From Candidatus Gastranaerophilales bacterium (GTDB lineage Bacteria > Cyanobacteriota > Vampirovibrionia > Gastranaerophilales > Gastranaerophilaceae), in contig CALUQE010000007.1 of assembly GCA_944322845.1 (NCBI GenBank), forward strand, positions 41,423 to 105,422: a stretch of DNA of 64,000 nt, in the 5' to 3' direction. Positions 18,038 through 26,313 of the stretch are shown piece after piece; the first letter of the stretch is position 1; every line of letters begins with the position of its first letter. The notes beneath the pieces are model-generated. The model ran no database searches, had not been told where the DNA came from, and saw nothing but the letters and a program-made list of their open reading frames with translations. A program made the translations under genes and the position numbers.

Positions 18038-18721
18038 ATGCTTAAATATTTAATATCCGGAATTGTTTTAATGCTGATTAGTTTATCTGCTTTTGCCGTA
18101 GATAACGAAGCTATTATTAGTGAAATTGACATACAATCTCATATTGATAATATCGGATTTGAAATTTTAAATTCCAATAAAATTAATAAAAGAATTGTTT
18201 TCACATATTCTAAAGAGGATAAGTTATATAAGGGGCGTCCGGAAATTACAAAACGCCAGATAGTGGTTTATGGTGATCAAATTAAATATGCAGAATCTGA
18301 AGATGAGATGGCGGCACTTCTGGCAATGAAAATCTCTGATGCACTAAAATCCTTTCAGGATGAGGGTGTTATGGGTTATTTAGAAATTAAGATGGCGCCC
18401 AAAAAATATGAAATGTTTTCGGACAAACGCGCTGTAGATTATATGGTTAATTCGGGTTATAATCCGCTGGGTTTGATAACTCTGGTTCAAAAATCCTGTC
18501 CGCAAAAGAGGAATGATTGGATTTCTGCACATAATTTGACTTCTAAAAGATTGGCGGAAATTTATGAATATATTTTTATAAAATATCCGTATTATCTGGA
18601 ATATAATGCTTATTTAGAGAATCCGTATTATCAAAATTTCTTGTTGAGTTCACTGGAAAACAGAAAAATTTTGGAGAGAAAATTAAAGTACAAGACTGTA
18701 TATAAGGTTAAGTATGAATAA
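18038..18721 (+). CDS. Secreted M48-peptidase-like protein lacking the HExxH motif
   Basis: A 227-residue exported protein with a signal peptide (residues 1-20, ending SAFA). Residues 85-150 resemble M48 metallopeptidases: SEDEMAALLAMKISDAL sits where active enzymes have E-x-A-A-V-L-A-H-E-I-A-H, and YEMFSDKRAVDYMVNSGYNPLGLITLV where they have the E-x-x-A-D third-ligand helix followed by the GY-P segment. The zinc histidines are replaced (MKISD), so it is most likely a non-catalytic relative. This assignment is from pattern only. It overlaps the next gene by 8 bp. Confidence 0.6.
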   Translation: MLKYLISGIVLMLISLSAFAVDNEAIISEIDIQSHIDNIGFEILNSNKINKRIVFTYSKEDKLYKGRPEITKRQIVVYGDQIKYAESEDEMAALLAMKISDALKSFQDEGVMGYLEIKMAPKKYEMFSDKRAVDYMVNSGYNPLGLITLVQKSCPQKRNDWISAHNLTSKRLAEIYEYIFIKYPYYLEYNAYLENPYYQNFLLSSLENRKILERKLKYKTVYKVKYE

Positions 18722-19283
18722 ATTTTTAATTGCAATTGCAGTATTAATGCTAATATGCTTAAATGTCAGGGCGGAAAGTGATTTTCTTGTCGATGAATTT
18801 ATTGCAGGTAAAAATTATCCTAGACCTGAATCGCATATAGATTATGATTATACAAGCACTGAATACATTCCAATAAAACTGAAGGTTTGTAATGAAATTT
18901 CTACGCGCGATAAACGTAAATACCTTTTTGGTGAAGAAGTAAATTTGCAGGTTAAATCAAATGTCTTTTATAAGAACAAATTATTCTTGAAAAAAGGCAC
19001 TCCAGTAACAGCACGAATTGAACAAATAGTCGAAAGCGGGATGAACGGTATACCTTATTATATCTATTTGAGCGATTTCAAGATAGACGGCTTGGAGGAA
19101 TCAAAGATTCTTTCTGATTATTATAAATCAGGAATTAATTTAGTTTACTGGATTTATCCTTTCAAGTGGGCATTGACTTTTCTCCCGCCGTCAGGGATTC
19201 TTACAAACCTTATAAAGGGCGGTCATGCTAAAATAACTACAGCAGATGTAATTACGGTTTATTATTTCCCACAGTGGAAATAA
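18714..19283 (+). CDS. Secreted protein of unknown function
   Basis: A 189-residue exported protein with signal peptide MNKFLIAIAVLMLICLNVRA. I do not recognise the mature part; it looks beta-rich, with LKKGTPVTARIEQIVESGMNGIPYYIYLSDFKIDGL in the centre and a hydrophobic stretch near residues 140-165 (INLVYWIYPFKWALTFLPPSGI) that may contact membrane. It is translationally coupled to the M48-like gene and followed 9 bp later by a frameshifted gene, forming a small envelope-protein operon. Confidence 0.65.
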   Translation: MNKFLIAIAVLMLICLNVRAESDFLVDEFIAGKNYPRPESHIDYDYTSTEYIPIKLKVCNEISTRDKRKYLFGEEVNLQVKSNVFYKNKLFLKKGTPVTARIEQIVESGMNGIPYYIYLSDFKIDGLEESKILSDYYKSGINLVYWIYPFKWALTFLPPSGILTNLIKGGHAKITTADVITVYYFPQWK

Positions 19284-19292
19284 CGGAGAGAT

Positions 19293-19775
19293 ATGTTTAA
19301 GAAAATTTTATTACTTTTGGTTCTGGTATTGTTTAGCGGAAGGGCTAAATTTTTGAACCTGAATTGAAGTTTAAAGTGCCTTCGCCTAACGGAATAGTTG
19401 CGGATAAAAATACAATTTTTGTTGCATCAATCCCTGCTGATTATAAAACAGTTAACGAGGATAATGTTATTTATGTCATAAAAAATAAAAATAAACCGAA
19501 ATTAAAAAGATTTAATGATACTCCGGGATTGTACGACGGGCTTGGAATTTCTAAAGACGGTAAAACTTTGTATGTTTCCGACTGGCAAACGGCTTCTGTT
19601 AAGGCTATTAATTTAAAGACAAAAGAAGAAAAAACGATTTATCACGAAAAAAAATATAGGTCCGGCTGATATTACAACAACCGGAAACCTATTGTTAATT
19701 CCTGATATGCTAAATCATAGAATTATTATTTATAATTTGAAACATGATTCAATCAAGATTATAGAAAGCTTTTAA
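19293..19775 (+). pseudogene. NHL/SMP-30-like beta-propeller gene with two compensating frameshifts
   Basis: The ATG at 19293 opens a signal peptide (MFKKILLLLVLVLFSGRA), but the frame hits TGA at 19365-19367. The continuation (LKFKVPSPNGIVADKNTIFV ... GLGISKDGKTLYVSDWQ) is in another frame, open until a TGA at 19667-19669. The last part (NIGPADITTTGNLLLIPDML ... IIESF) returns to the first frame and ends at TAA 19773-19775. Shifts fall in A/T runs near 19347-19354 and in the A8 run near 19647-19654. The conceptual product of about 160 residues resembles one blade set of an NHL/SMP-30 propeller, shorter than the family. Its end overlaps the converging aldo/keto reductase gene by 4 bp. Sequencing error cannot be excluded. 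Confidence 0.7.
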
Positions 19776-20617
19776 ATTCTGTAATTAGCTATAAATTCTA
19801 CAAATTCAGGGCTGTAGTGGTCACAGAAAAGGCTCTTTCCTGTGTCTAAAATTCTGATTTTATTCAGGTCTTCTTCTGATAATACAAAATCAAATATATT
19901 AAAGTTTTCTTCCATTCTGTTTTTGTGGGTGGATTTTGGTATTACAATAACACCTTCCTGAGTCAAAAATCTAAGCGCAACCTGAGCAACTGATTTTCCA
20001 TATTTAGCGCCGATTTCTTTTAGGGTTTCATTCTGGAAGTAATTGTTTTTACCCTCCGCAAAAGGTCCCCAGGACATAATTTGGGTATTATATTTTTTCA
20101 TAATTTCTTTTGCTGCTTTTTGCTGCTGGAAAACATGAGTTTCAACCTGATTTATCATCGGTTGGATTTCAACAAAATGAGAAAAATCTACGAATCTGTC
20201 CGGATAAAAATTGCTTACACCAATAGCACGAACTTTGCCGTTTTTGTAAGCTTCTTCCATAGCTCTATAAGTTCCGTAGTAGTCATTAAACGGCTGGTGA
20301 ATCAGGATTAAATCCAGATAGTCTGTTTGCAATTTTCTCAAGGACTCGTCAATTGAAGCTTTTGCCTTTTCGTAACCGCCGTTTGATACCCAGATTTTTG
20401 TTACAAGAAAAATATCTTTTCTATCGATTCTGCTCTTTTTTATAGCGTTTCCGACTGCTTCTTCATTAAAATATACCTGTGCTGTATCAATTAATCTGTA
20501 ACCGACTTCTAAAGCTTCACCTATAACCCTTTCGCACTCATTATTATCAGGAATCTGATAAACGCCAAATCCTAAAATCGGCATTTCAATGCCATTGTTT
20601 AATTTTATTATTTGCAT
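19772..20617 (-). CDS. Aldo/keto reductase, AKR5-like
   Basis: A 281-residue NADPH-dependent aldo/keto reductase. The (beta/alpha)8 barrel signature is complete: LNNGIEMPILGFGVYQI at the start, RLIDTAQVYFNEEAVG with catalytic Asp and Tyr, FLVTKIW with Lys, LILIHQPF with His, GKVRAIGVSNFYP, and IPKSTHKNRMEENFNIFDF near the end for cofactor binding. It resembles the 2,5-diketo-D-gluconate reductase/prostaglandin F synthase-type bacterial enzymes. The true substrate is unknown. It lies 12 bp after the second reductase in the tetR operon, with SD AAGGAG. Confidence 0.88.
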   Translation of the reverse strand: MQIIKLNNGIEMPILGFGVYQIPDNNECERVIGEALEVGYRLIDTAQVYFNEEAVGNAIKKSRIDRKDIFLVTKIWVSNGGYEKAKASIDESLRKLQTDYLDLILIHQPFNDYYGTYRAMEEAYKNGKVRAIGVSNFYPDRFVDFSHFVEIQPMINQVETHVFQQQKAAKEIMKKYNTQIMSWGPFAEGKNNYFQNETLKEIGAKYGKSVAQVALRFLTQEGVIVIPKSTHKNRMEENFNIFDFVLSEEDLNKIRILDTGKSLFCDHYSPEFVEFIANYRI

Positions 20618-20629
20618 AAATTGTTCTCC

Positions 20630-21634
20630 TTAATTTTTAAATTCTTGAGACTTTACTGTTCCCAGCTTTGCTATGTCCTTGTCGGTTCTGTTTCCATAAA
20701 TAGTGATTTTATTTAGTTCTGTTTCTATGTTATTAAATTCCTCATCAGTTAAAACGACATCAGCTGCACCGAGGTTTTCAAAAACTCTTTCATCCTTTCT
20801 CATACCCGGAATCGGTACTACATGCGGATACTTATGCAGCATCCACGCAAGAGATAATTGTGCAGGTGTTACGCCTTTTTTGTCAGCAACAGAGTGCAAT
20901 AAATCTAAAAGCGGCTGATTCTTCTCAACGTTTTCAGGGTTAAATCTTGTTATAACTCTTCTGACATCATCACCTTTGTATTGCGTGTCTTTAGTATATT
21001 TTCCGCTTAAAAATCCGCTTGCCATCGGTGAAAATGCTACAAAACCGATATTTAACTCCTGACAGGTTGGAATTACATCACGCTCAAACATTCGCTCCAT
21101 CATTGAGTATTCGCTCTGAATTGCTGTTAAAGGTGTTACGGCGTGTGCTTTTCTTATTTGTTCGACAGTTGACTGTGATTGTCCCCATGCACGAATTTTT
21201 CCTTCTTTAATAAATTCACCCATCCATTGTGCAACTTCTTCAACATTAGAATCTAATGGAACCCTGTGTTCATAATAAATGTCGATATAGTCTGTCTGTA
21301 GCCTTTTTAAAGAGTCATTTAAAGCATTTGTAACCCCTTTTTTGCTCAGCTTTCCTTCAGGAATCTCCTGTCCCGGCTGGAAAACAGGTACAAACTTTGT
21401 AGTCAAAATAATTTTGTCTCTGAAAGGTTTAACAGCTTTGCCGACCAATTCTTCGTTAATATACGGTCCGTAGGCTTCGGCGGTGTCAAACAATGTACAT
21501 CCCAGATCATAAGCTTTGTGCATCAAACGGATTGATTCTTCCTCTGTAGGAATTGCTCCGTAGCCGTGTGAAAAACCCATGCAGCCCATACCGACTGCTG
21601 ATACTTCAATGTTTCTTAATTTTCTGTATTTCAT
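20630..21634 (-). CDS. Aldo/keto reductase, larger AKR type
   Basis: A 334-residue aldo/keto reductase of the longer YajO/AKR13-like class. It shows LRNIEVSAVGMGCMGFSHGYG, LFDTAEAYGPYINEELVG with Asp and Tyr, IILTTKF with Lys, IDIYYEHRVP with His, and IPGMRKDERVFENLGA for cofactor binding. Two reductases of different AKR classes under one TetR regulator suggest a response to reactive carbonyls or another electrophile; this is inference. SD AAGGAG precedes the ATG, 11 bp after tetR. Confidence 0.88.
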   Translation of the reverse strand: MKYRKLRNIEVSAVGMGCMGFSHGYGAIPTEEESIRLMHKAYDLGCTLFDTAEAYGPYINEELVGKAVKPFRDKIILTTKFVPVFQPGQEIPEGKLSKKGVTNALNDSLKRLQTDYIDIYYEHRVPLDSNVEEVAQWMGEFIKEGKIRAWGQSQSTVEQIRKAHAVTPLTAIQSEYSMMERMFERDVIPTCQELNIGFVAFSPMASGFLSGKYTKDTQYKGDDVRRVITRFNPENVEKNQPLLDLLHSVADKKGVTPAQLSLAWMLHKYPHVVPIPGMRKDERVFENLGAADVVLTDEEFNNIETELNKITIYGNRTDKDIAKLGTVKSQEFKN

Positions 21635-21645
21635 AAATTATCTCC

Positions 21646-22248
21646 TTATATTAAATATGGTTTAAATATTGATTCTAATTGGATTTTACAAAACTTTTCA
21701 GTCCAATCAAGCGGTTCAAACTCTCCGTCTGACATACACCAGCAGGTCATCATTCCGTAGAGTTCGCTTATTATTATATGTGTAATAAGTTCAACCGGCG
21801 TATCTTCTTTTAGTTCTTTGTTTTGTACCGCAATTGTTAAAATCTCTTGCAGCATCATAACATCATATACCCACTTTTGCCCGTCAGAGTTTTCTTGAAC
21901 ATCGTTAGGATCTAAAACGTTTCTTATCCATTGCCTGCATACGTGAATACCACAGCCTTCAACACATTCCATAAATCTGTGGAAATAATGCGTCAGGCGC
22001 TCAATAAGCCCCATATCATCCATTTTTTCAAGCTCCTGTGTGATTTCGCCGAAAGGCGCACGGCTGATTTCAAGAACAATATCTTCTTTGCGCTTGAAAT
22101 AGGTGTAAAAAGTTCCTTTTGCAACGCCTGCTTTTTTTGTAATATCTTCTACATTAATAGCGTCAAACCCTTTTTCTTTCAGTAGTTCCAGACCTGTAGA
22201 AATAAGTTTCTTTTTTGTTTCCTGTGCCGCTAATTGACGTTTATTCAT
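21646..22248 (-). CDS. TetR/AcrR family transcriptional regulator
   Basis: A 200-residue TetR repressor. The N-terminal HTH is clear: KKKLISTGLELLKEKGFDAINVEDITKKAGVAKGTFYTYFKRKEDIVLEI (about residues 11-60), with the recognition helix in VAKGTFYTYF. The remaining 140 residues are the ligand-binding helical domain. It is the first gene of an operon with two aldo/keto reductases. Two palindromes overlap its own promoter, so it very probably autorepresses and controls the reductases. The inducer is unknown. Confidence 0.9.
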   Translation of the reverse strand: MNKRQLAAQETKKKLISTGLELLKEKGFDAINVEDITKKAGVAKGTFYTYFKRKEDIVLEISRAPFGEITQELEKMDDMGLIERLTHYFHRFMECVEGCGIHVCRQWIRNVLDPNDVQENSDGQKWVYDVMMLQEILTIAVQNKELKEDTPVELITHIIISELYGMMTCWCMSDGEFEPLDWTEKFCKIQLESIFKPYLI

Positions 22249-22271
22249 ATAATGCTCCTTAATATAAGAAC

Positions 22272-22313
22272 ATTATAAACTACTATTGACCAAAAGTCAA
22301 TGACTCAAAGTCA
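22272..22313 (-). promoter_or_regulatory. tetR operon promoter with two palindromic operators
   Basis: On the minus strand TTGACT (22300-22295), a 17-bp spacer and TATAAT (22277-22272) form a near-consensus promoter. The palindrome TTGAC-N5-GTCAA (22286-22300) covers the -35 and part of the spacer. A second palindrome, TGACT-CAA-AGTCA (22301-22313), abuts it upstream. Repressor binding here would block RNA polymerase directly. Confidence 0.8.
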
Positions 22314-22324
22314 ACAAATTAAAA

Positions 22325-23356
22325 TCAGTATTCAATAGCTACTTTAAGGCAATTGTCGGTTTTGTTTTCAAAATACTTATAGGCTTGCTCTATTTCATCT
22401 AGTTTGAATGTTTTAGAAATAAGGAAGTCTGTATTCAAAATCCCTTTAGATATCATATCCAATAAGGTTTTGCAGTGTACTGCATCAACTCCTCCGGTTT
22501 TGAAAATCAGGTTTTTACCGTACATTTGCGGGAGAGGAAGAATTTGGTTCTCTTCATACATTGCAACTACTGCAACAATTGAATTAGGTCTTGCAATTTT
22601 CCAGCTCATCTCAAAGCTGGAATTAGAGCCTGCGCATTCTATAACGCCGTCAGCGCCTCTGTTGGAAGTAAGTTTTTTTATCTCTGTTTCTATATTGCAT
22701 TCAGTCGGATTAAAAATATAATCTGCAAGATTTAGTTTTTTCGCAGTTTCCAGTCTGTAACTATCTATATCAATTGCGATAATTTTTCCTGCAAGGAAAG
22801 TCTTTGCGGACGCCATGGCGCAAAGTCCCACAGGACCCGCACCGATTACTGCGATTGTGTCATTTTCTTTAATTTCGCACAATTCTGCGCCGAAATATCC
22901 GCTTGACAGAATATCTCCGACAAATAGAGCTTTTTCATATGTTACATTCTCCGGAAGTTTTGTAAGTCCGGTATCTGCAAAAGGTACTCTTATGTATTCA
23001 GCCTGACATCCGTCAATTTTGCAGCCAAGCATCCAGCCTCCGTGTTCACAATTGTTTATAAAACCCCGTTTGCAAAAATAACACTCGCCGCAAAAAGTTT
23101 CGCAGTTTGAGCTCACTCTGTCTCCGATTTTCAGGTTTTTAATTCCGTCACCTAATTCGACAATTTCACCGACAAATTCATGACCGAGGACAATTCCTTC
23201 TTTTGCCTGAGGAACAGCTCCTCTTATTATATGCAAATCGCTTGTACAAATCGATGACAGCTTTACTTTTACTATGGCATCACGGCTTGATTGTATTTTA
23301 GGATTTTCCTTTTCGCGGAATTTTATACTATTATTTTGATATATAAGAGCTTTCAT
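22325..23356 (-). CDS. Zinc-dependent medium-chain alcohol/polyol dehydrogenase
   Basis: A 343-residue MDR-superfamily dehydrogenase. The catalytic zinc site is seen in SSICTSDLHIIRG with GHEFVGEIVELG (the GHE box). The structural zinc loop carries the four cysteines of CETFCGECYFCKRGFINNCEHGG, and the NAD(P) Rossmann motif is AVIGAGPVGLCAMA. It resembles sorbitol/threonine/butanediol-type dehydrogenases; the substrate cannot be named. I start it at ATG 23356, where homology begins (MKALIYQNN), not at a TTG 8 codons upstream. It lies upstream of the tetR operator on the same strand, with its own transcription. Confidence 0.87.
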   Translation of the reverse strand: MKALIYQNNSIKFREKENPKIQSSRDAIVKVKLSSICTSDLHIIRGAVPQAKEGIVLGHEFVGEIVELGDGIKNLKIGDRVSSNCETFCGECYFCKRGFINNCEHGGWMLGCKIDGCQAEYIRVPFADTGLTKLPENVTYEKALFVGDILSSGYFGAELCEIKENDTIAVIGAGPVGLCAMASAKTFLAGKIIAIDIDSYRLETAKKLNLADYIFNPTECNIETEIKKLTSNRGADGVIECAGSNSSFEMSWKIARPNSIVAVVAMYEENQILPLPQMYGKNLIFKTGGVDAVHCKTLLDMISKGILNTDFLISKTFKLDEIEQAYKYFENKTDNCLKVAIEY

Positions 23357-23430
23357 AATAAATTTATTATAAATGAACAAATTTTAATTAAAATCGTTTA
23401 TAATAATGAAAGGTAAATTAGGAGGGAAAG

Positions 23431-24174
23431 ATGAAAAAAATATTAGTATTGACATTAATTACAGGAATGTTCGCTTCAACCGTAGCAGTTTCTCAGGCTG
23501 CTATCCAGGGAAGCGACAGAGGATATATTTCAGTTTCTACAACTGCAAATACTGAAATTGCCCCGGATGTTGCTGAAATTTCTTTTGCAGTTCAGACTTC
23601 TGATGCAAAATCGATGCAAAAGGCTACACAATTAAACAAAGAAGCTTCTGATAAAGTTCTGTCGGTTTTAGGTTCTATGTTGAATCCTAAAAACGGAGAT
23701 TATATCAAGACTTCTGATTTTAGTGCGCAGCCAATTTATACTTATTCCGGCAGCAAACGTAACTTTGATAAGTATGAAGTTTCAAACAGAGTAATTGTTC
23801 ATACAAAATCACTTGATAAAGTAGGTGAAATGATTGATAAGGCAATTGAGGCCGGTGCAACAAATGTTGATAACCTTAATTTCTCCATCTCAACTTATGA
23901 TAATCAGTGCAACGAGCTGCTGGGAATTGCTACAAAGAAAGCTACAACAAGGGCAAATTTCTTAGCTAAGAATCTGGGAACAACTGTTGACGGCGTAAGA
24001 AGTTTTGATGTAAGTTGTAATGCTAATAATTATGGCAGTCCGAGATTTTATATGGCTAAAAATATGATGGCAGACGCTGTTGCTGAAAGTTCTGCAGCAG
24101 GAACTTCAACTTCAATCTCCGGCGGTGTAATTAAGATTAATGCAAACGTAAATGCAAGCTTTTTTGTAAAATAA
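23431..24174 (+). CDS. SIMPL domain (DUF541) exported protein
   Basis: A 247-residue periplasmic or outer-membrane-associated protein with a signal peptide (1-23, ending SQAA). It has the SIMPL/DUF541 domain: ISVSTTANTEIAPDVAEISFAVQT, a helix with NKEASDKVLSVL, then YEVSNRVIVHTKSLDKVGEMIDKAIEAGATNVDNLNFSIS. Family members (E. coli YggE, BP26) form ring-like oligomers and have been linked to oxidative stress. SD AGGAGG is strong. A palindromic terminator follows. Confidence 0.88.
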   Translation: MKKILVLTLITGMFASTVAVSQAAIQGSDRGYISVSTTANTEIAPDVAEISFAVQTSDAKSMQKATQLNKEASDKVLSVLGSMLNPKNGDYIKTSDFSAQPIYTYSGSKRNFDKYEVSNRVIVHTKSLDKVGEMIDKAIEAGATNVDNLNFSISTYDNQCNELLGIATKKATTRANFLAKNLGTTVDGVRSFDVSCNANNYGSPRFYMAKNMMADAVAESSAAGTSTSISGGVIKINANVNASFFVK

Positions 24175-24193
24175 AAAGATGCAACAGTTTAGG

Positions 24194-24217
24194 CGGGCAG
24201 TTTAAACTGCCCGTTTT
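24194..24217 (+). terminator. Terminator after the SIMPL gene
   Basis: A 20-bp perfect palindrome (CGGGCAGTTT and its complement) followed by TTTT, 20 bp after the stop codon. Its right half overlaps the -35 region of the next gene. Confidence 0.8.
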
Positions 24218-24229
24218 GTATGTTAAAAT
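24201..24229 (+). promoter_or_regulatory. Leaderless-type promoter of the TPR gene
   Basis: A weak TTTAAA -35 (24201-24206), a 17-bp spacer, extended -10 TGT plus TAAAAT (24224-24229), then 6 nt to ATG 24236. No SD is present. Confidence 0.65.
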
Positions 24230-24235
24230 AGAGAA

Positions 24236-25174
24236 ATGAAAGAAAAAAATAAAGTAATTAAGAAAATTTTAAACAGCCTTAATGCAAATGATCTGGAGTA
24301 TGCCAGAAAAATTATAGAGCGGGATTTAAAGCGCCTGAATTGTGATGATGAATATTATTTTTATCTTGCATTGATATCAGAAGATATGAAAGAAAAAAAG
24401 GAGCTTTATACAAAGGCGATTGAGGCGAATTCGGAATTTTTAGATGCATATATTAACAGGGGGCTTGTGAATAACGAACTTGGCGAATATGAGGCTTCAA
24501 TAAAAGATTATGACAGGGCAATAGGGCTGGATAGAAAGTGTGCCCTTGCCTTTAATAATCGCGGGTATACTAAATATTTGCAAGGCGACTATGAAGGTGC
24601 GCTAAAAGATTACAACAAAGCAATTATTCTAAATCCAAAATTCCAGATGGCACTTGATAATAAAGCGCTCTTGTTTTCAAAAGTCTGCATGGAAGACGAT
24701 AAGGATTTTAGCGAAAAATTTTATCTCAGTCTTGGTATAAAAGAGATAAATGATGGTCATTTTCTGGAAGCAATCAGAAATTTTGATGAATCTTTAAAGT
24801 ACAATAAAGAAAATGAACTTGTCTATTTCTATAAAGGTATTGCTTATCATAGTATAGGAAATGATAAAGAGGCTTATGATAACTACACGACAGCAATAAA
24901 ATTAAACAAGAATATGACAGATGCGTACTTTAACAGAGGTCAGTTAATTTTCAAGACTAATCCTAAAGAAGCATTAGATGACTTTGTAACGGCTGTTGCA
25001 CTCGACCCGAAATTTATAGATGCATATTATTCAATAGCAGCGATACAAAAAGAGTTAGGGCATTATGATGCTGCAATAAAGAATTTGGATAAGATTATTG
25101 AGCTAGAGCCGCATGCAGTTAATGCAAAAGCTTTGAAAAAATTAATCGTGACTAAATATATGAAAACGGAGTAG
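24236..25174 (+). CDS. TPR-repeat protein
   Basis: A 312-residue protein of about seven tetratricopeptide repeats, for example LDAYINRGLVNNELGEYEASIKDYDRAIGLDRKCALAFNNRGYTKYLQGDYEGALKDYNKAI (about 64-126). It has no signal peptide. The charged N-terminus (MKEKNKVIKK) starts right at a -10 box, consistent with a leaderless message. It converges with the sigma-factor gene. Partner unknown. Confidence 0.82.
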   Translation: MKEKNKVIKKILNSLNANDLEYARKIIERDLKRLNCDDEYYFYLALISEDMKEKKELYTKAIEANSEFLDAYINRGLVNNELGEYEASIKDYDRAIGLDRKCALAFNNRGYTKYLQGDYEGALKDYNKAIILNPKFQMALDNKALLFSKVCMEDDKDFSEKFYLSLGIKEINDGHFLEAIRNFDESLKYNKENELVYFYKGIAYHSIGNDKEAYDNYTTAIKLNKNMTDAYFNRGQLIFKTNPKEALDDFVTAVALDPKFIDAYYSIAAIQKELGHYDAAIKNLDKIIELEPHAVNAKALKKLIVTKYMKTE

Positions 25175-25203
25175 AATATTATATCCTGCTCCGTTAACAA
25201 ATC

Positions 25204-26091
25204 TTAGTCTGCGTAACAACTGAGAAAGGCATTCCCCCGGAGTTTATTTATAGCCCGCATTTCAGTCTGTCTTATACATTCTTTGGTAACGCCAAAAAGT
25301 TTTCCGATATCTTCAAGAGTTGTTTTTGCAAAATTTTCTAATCCGAATCTCATTTTGATTACGGTTTGTTCACGTTCTTTTAAAGTAGAAATAACATTTG
25401 TGATTTCTTTTTTTAATTCTTCATACTCAATAGATTCTTCCACATTGCATTTTTCATCTTCTAATACATCAGCAACATTTAATTCGCTTCCGTTTTTGCC
25501 GTCAAAGCTGCCTTCTATAGATACAGTTGTTGTGTATGCAGATAAAAATGTGTCAATTTTTTCAGGTTCTAAATTCATTTTTTCTGCAACGTCTTTGTTT
25601 GTAACCTGACAATTATACGCTCTTTCCATTTCAGTTTTGAGTTTAGAGAATCTTGATAAGGTTTCTTGAATATATACCGGAATTTTCATGCAGTATGATT
25701 GTTCAGAGATAGCCTTAAACATTGCCTGCTTAATCCACCAGCTTGCGTAAGTTGAAAATCTGTATCCCAATTCAGGGTTAAATTTTTCAACCGCTATCAT
25801 CAAGCCTAAGTTACCCTCCTGGATTAAATCAATCATCGGAATTTTAGAAACATGAATGGCTTTTCTTGCAATAGTTAAAACTAATTTTAAATTTGATTGT
25901 ACCAGTGCTTTTTTTGCCTCTTTGTCACCTGATTTGGCAAGTCTTGCAATTTCTTTTTCTTCATCACTGTTAAGTGATTTAAATGAATTAACTTTTTTGA
26001 TGTAAGAGGTCATGTCCTCTCCGTTGAATGATACAAATCCGCTTCTTGAAGGGTTTGTGGTTCTTTTCATTTTGATAGCTGTTTCTTTCAT
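25204..26091 (-). CDS. Sigma-70 family RNA polymerase sigma factor (group 2/3)
   Basis: A 295-residue sigma factor. Region 1.2/2 includes LVQSNLKLVLTIARKAIH, then IDLIQEGNLGLMIAVEKFNPELGYRFSTYASWWIKQAMFKAI (regions 2.2-2.4). A region 3 follows (KTEMERAYNCQVTNKDVAEKM). Region 4 has LKEREQTVIKMRFGLE and the -35-binding HTH LEDIGKLFGVTKECIRQTEMRAINKL. It lacks the long region 1.1 of RpoD, so it is an alternative or secondary factor; it resembles cyanobacterial group 2/3 or RpoH-like sigmas, not the flagellar FliA type. A 222-bp non-coding leader region with inverted repeats lies upstream. Confidence 0.9.
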   Translation of the reverse strand: MKETAIKMKRTTNPSRSGFVSFNGEDMTSYIKKVNSFKSLNSDEEKEIARLAKSGDKEAKKALVQSNLKLVLTIARKAIHVSKIPMIDLIQEGNLGLMIAVEKFNPELGYRFSTYASWWIKQAMFKAISEQSYCMKIPVYIQETLSRFSKLKTEMERAYNCQVTNKDVAEKMNLEPEKIDTFLSAYTTTVSIEGSFDGKNGSELNVADVLEDEKCNVEESIEYEELKKEITNVISTLKEREQTVIKMRFGLENFAKTTLEDIGKLFGVTKECIRQTEMRAINKLRGNAFLSCYAD

Positions 26092-26192
26092 ACTGTTAAA
26101 CTCCTTGGGGTAAATGTAATTTGGTTTGTTTTCTTACTACGGGTTTAATGTTGTGGTGGGAGGGTAAATATAATATAAACCGGATAATCTTT

Positions 26193-26230
26193 TATAAGGA
26201 TAGGCGAACACATAACAAATAATCCTTATA
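26193..26230 (-). promoter_or_regulatory. Inverted repeat upstream of the sigma-factor gene
   Basis: TATAAGGAT (26193-26201) and its perfect complement ATCCTTATA (26222-26230) flank 20 nt. They lie about 100 nt upstream of the sigma gene start. A smaller inverted repeat TATACTT/AAGTATA follows further upstream. They could be an operator, mRNA leader hairpin, or the terminator of the patatin gene. No long T-run is seen. Confidence 0.4.
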
Positions 26231-26313
26231 TACTTATGATATATTAAAAGTATATAAAACTCAATACTTTTGTTAAGAAATATTACAAAAATACCCCTGT
26301 TTTTGAAAAAGTT

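Noticed and set aside
25165..25195. Hairpin AACGGAGTAG/CTGCTCCGTT between the TPR and sigma genes as a terminator
   Set aside because: It has a G-T pair and no T-run on either side; too weak to list as a feature.
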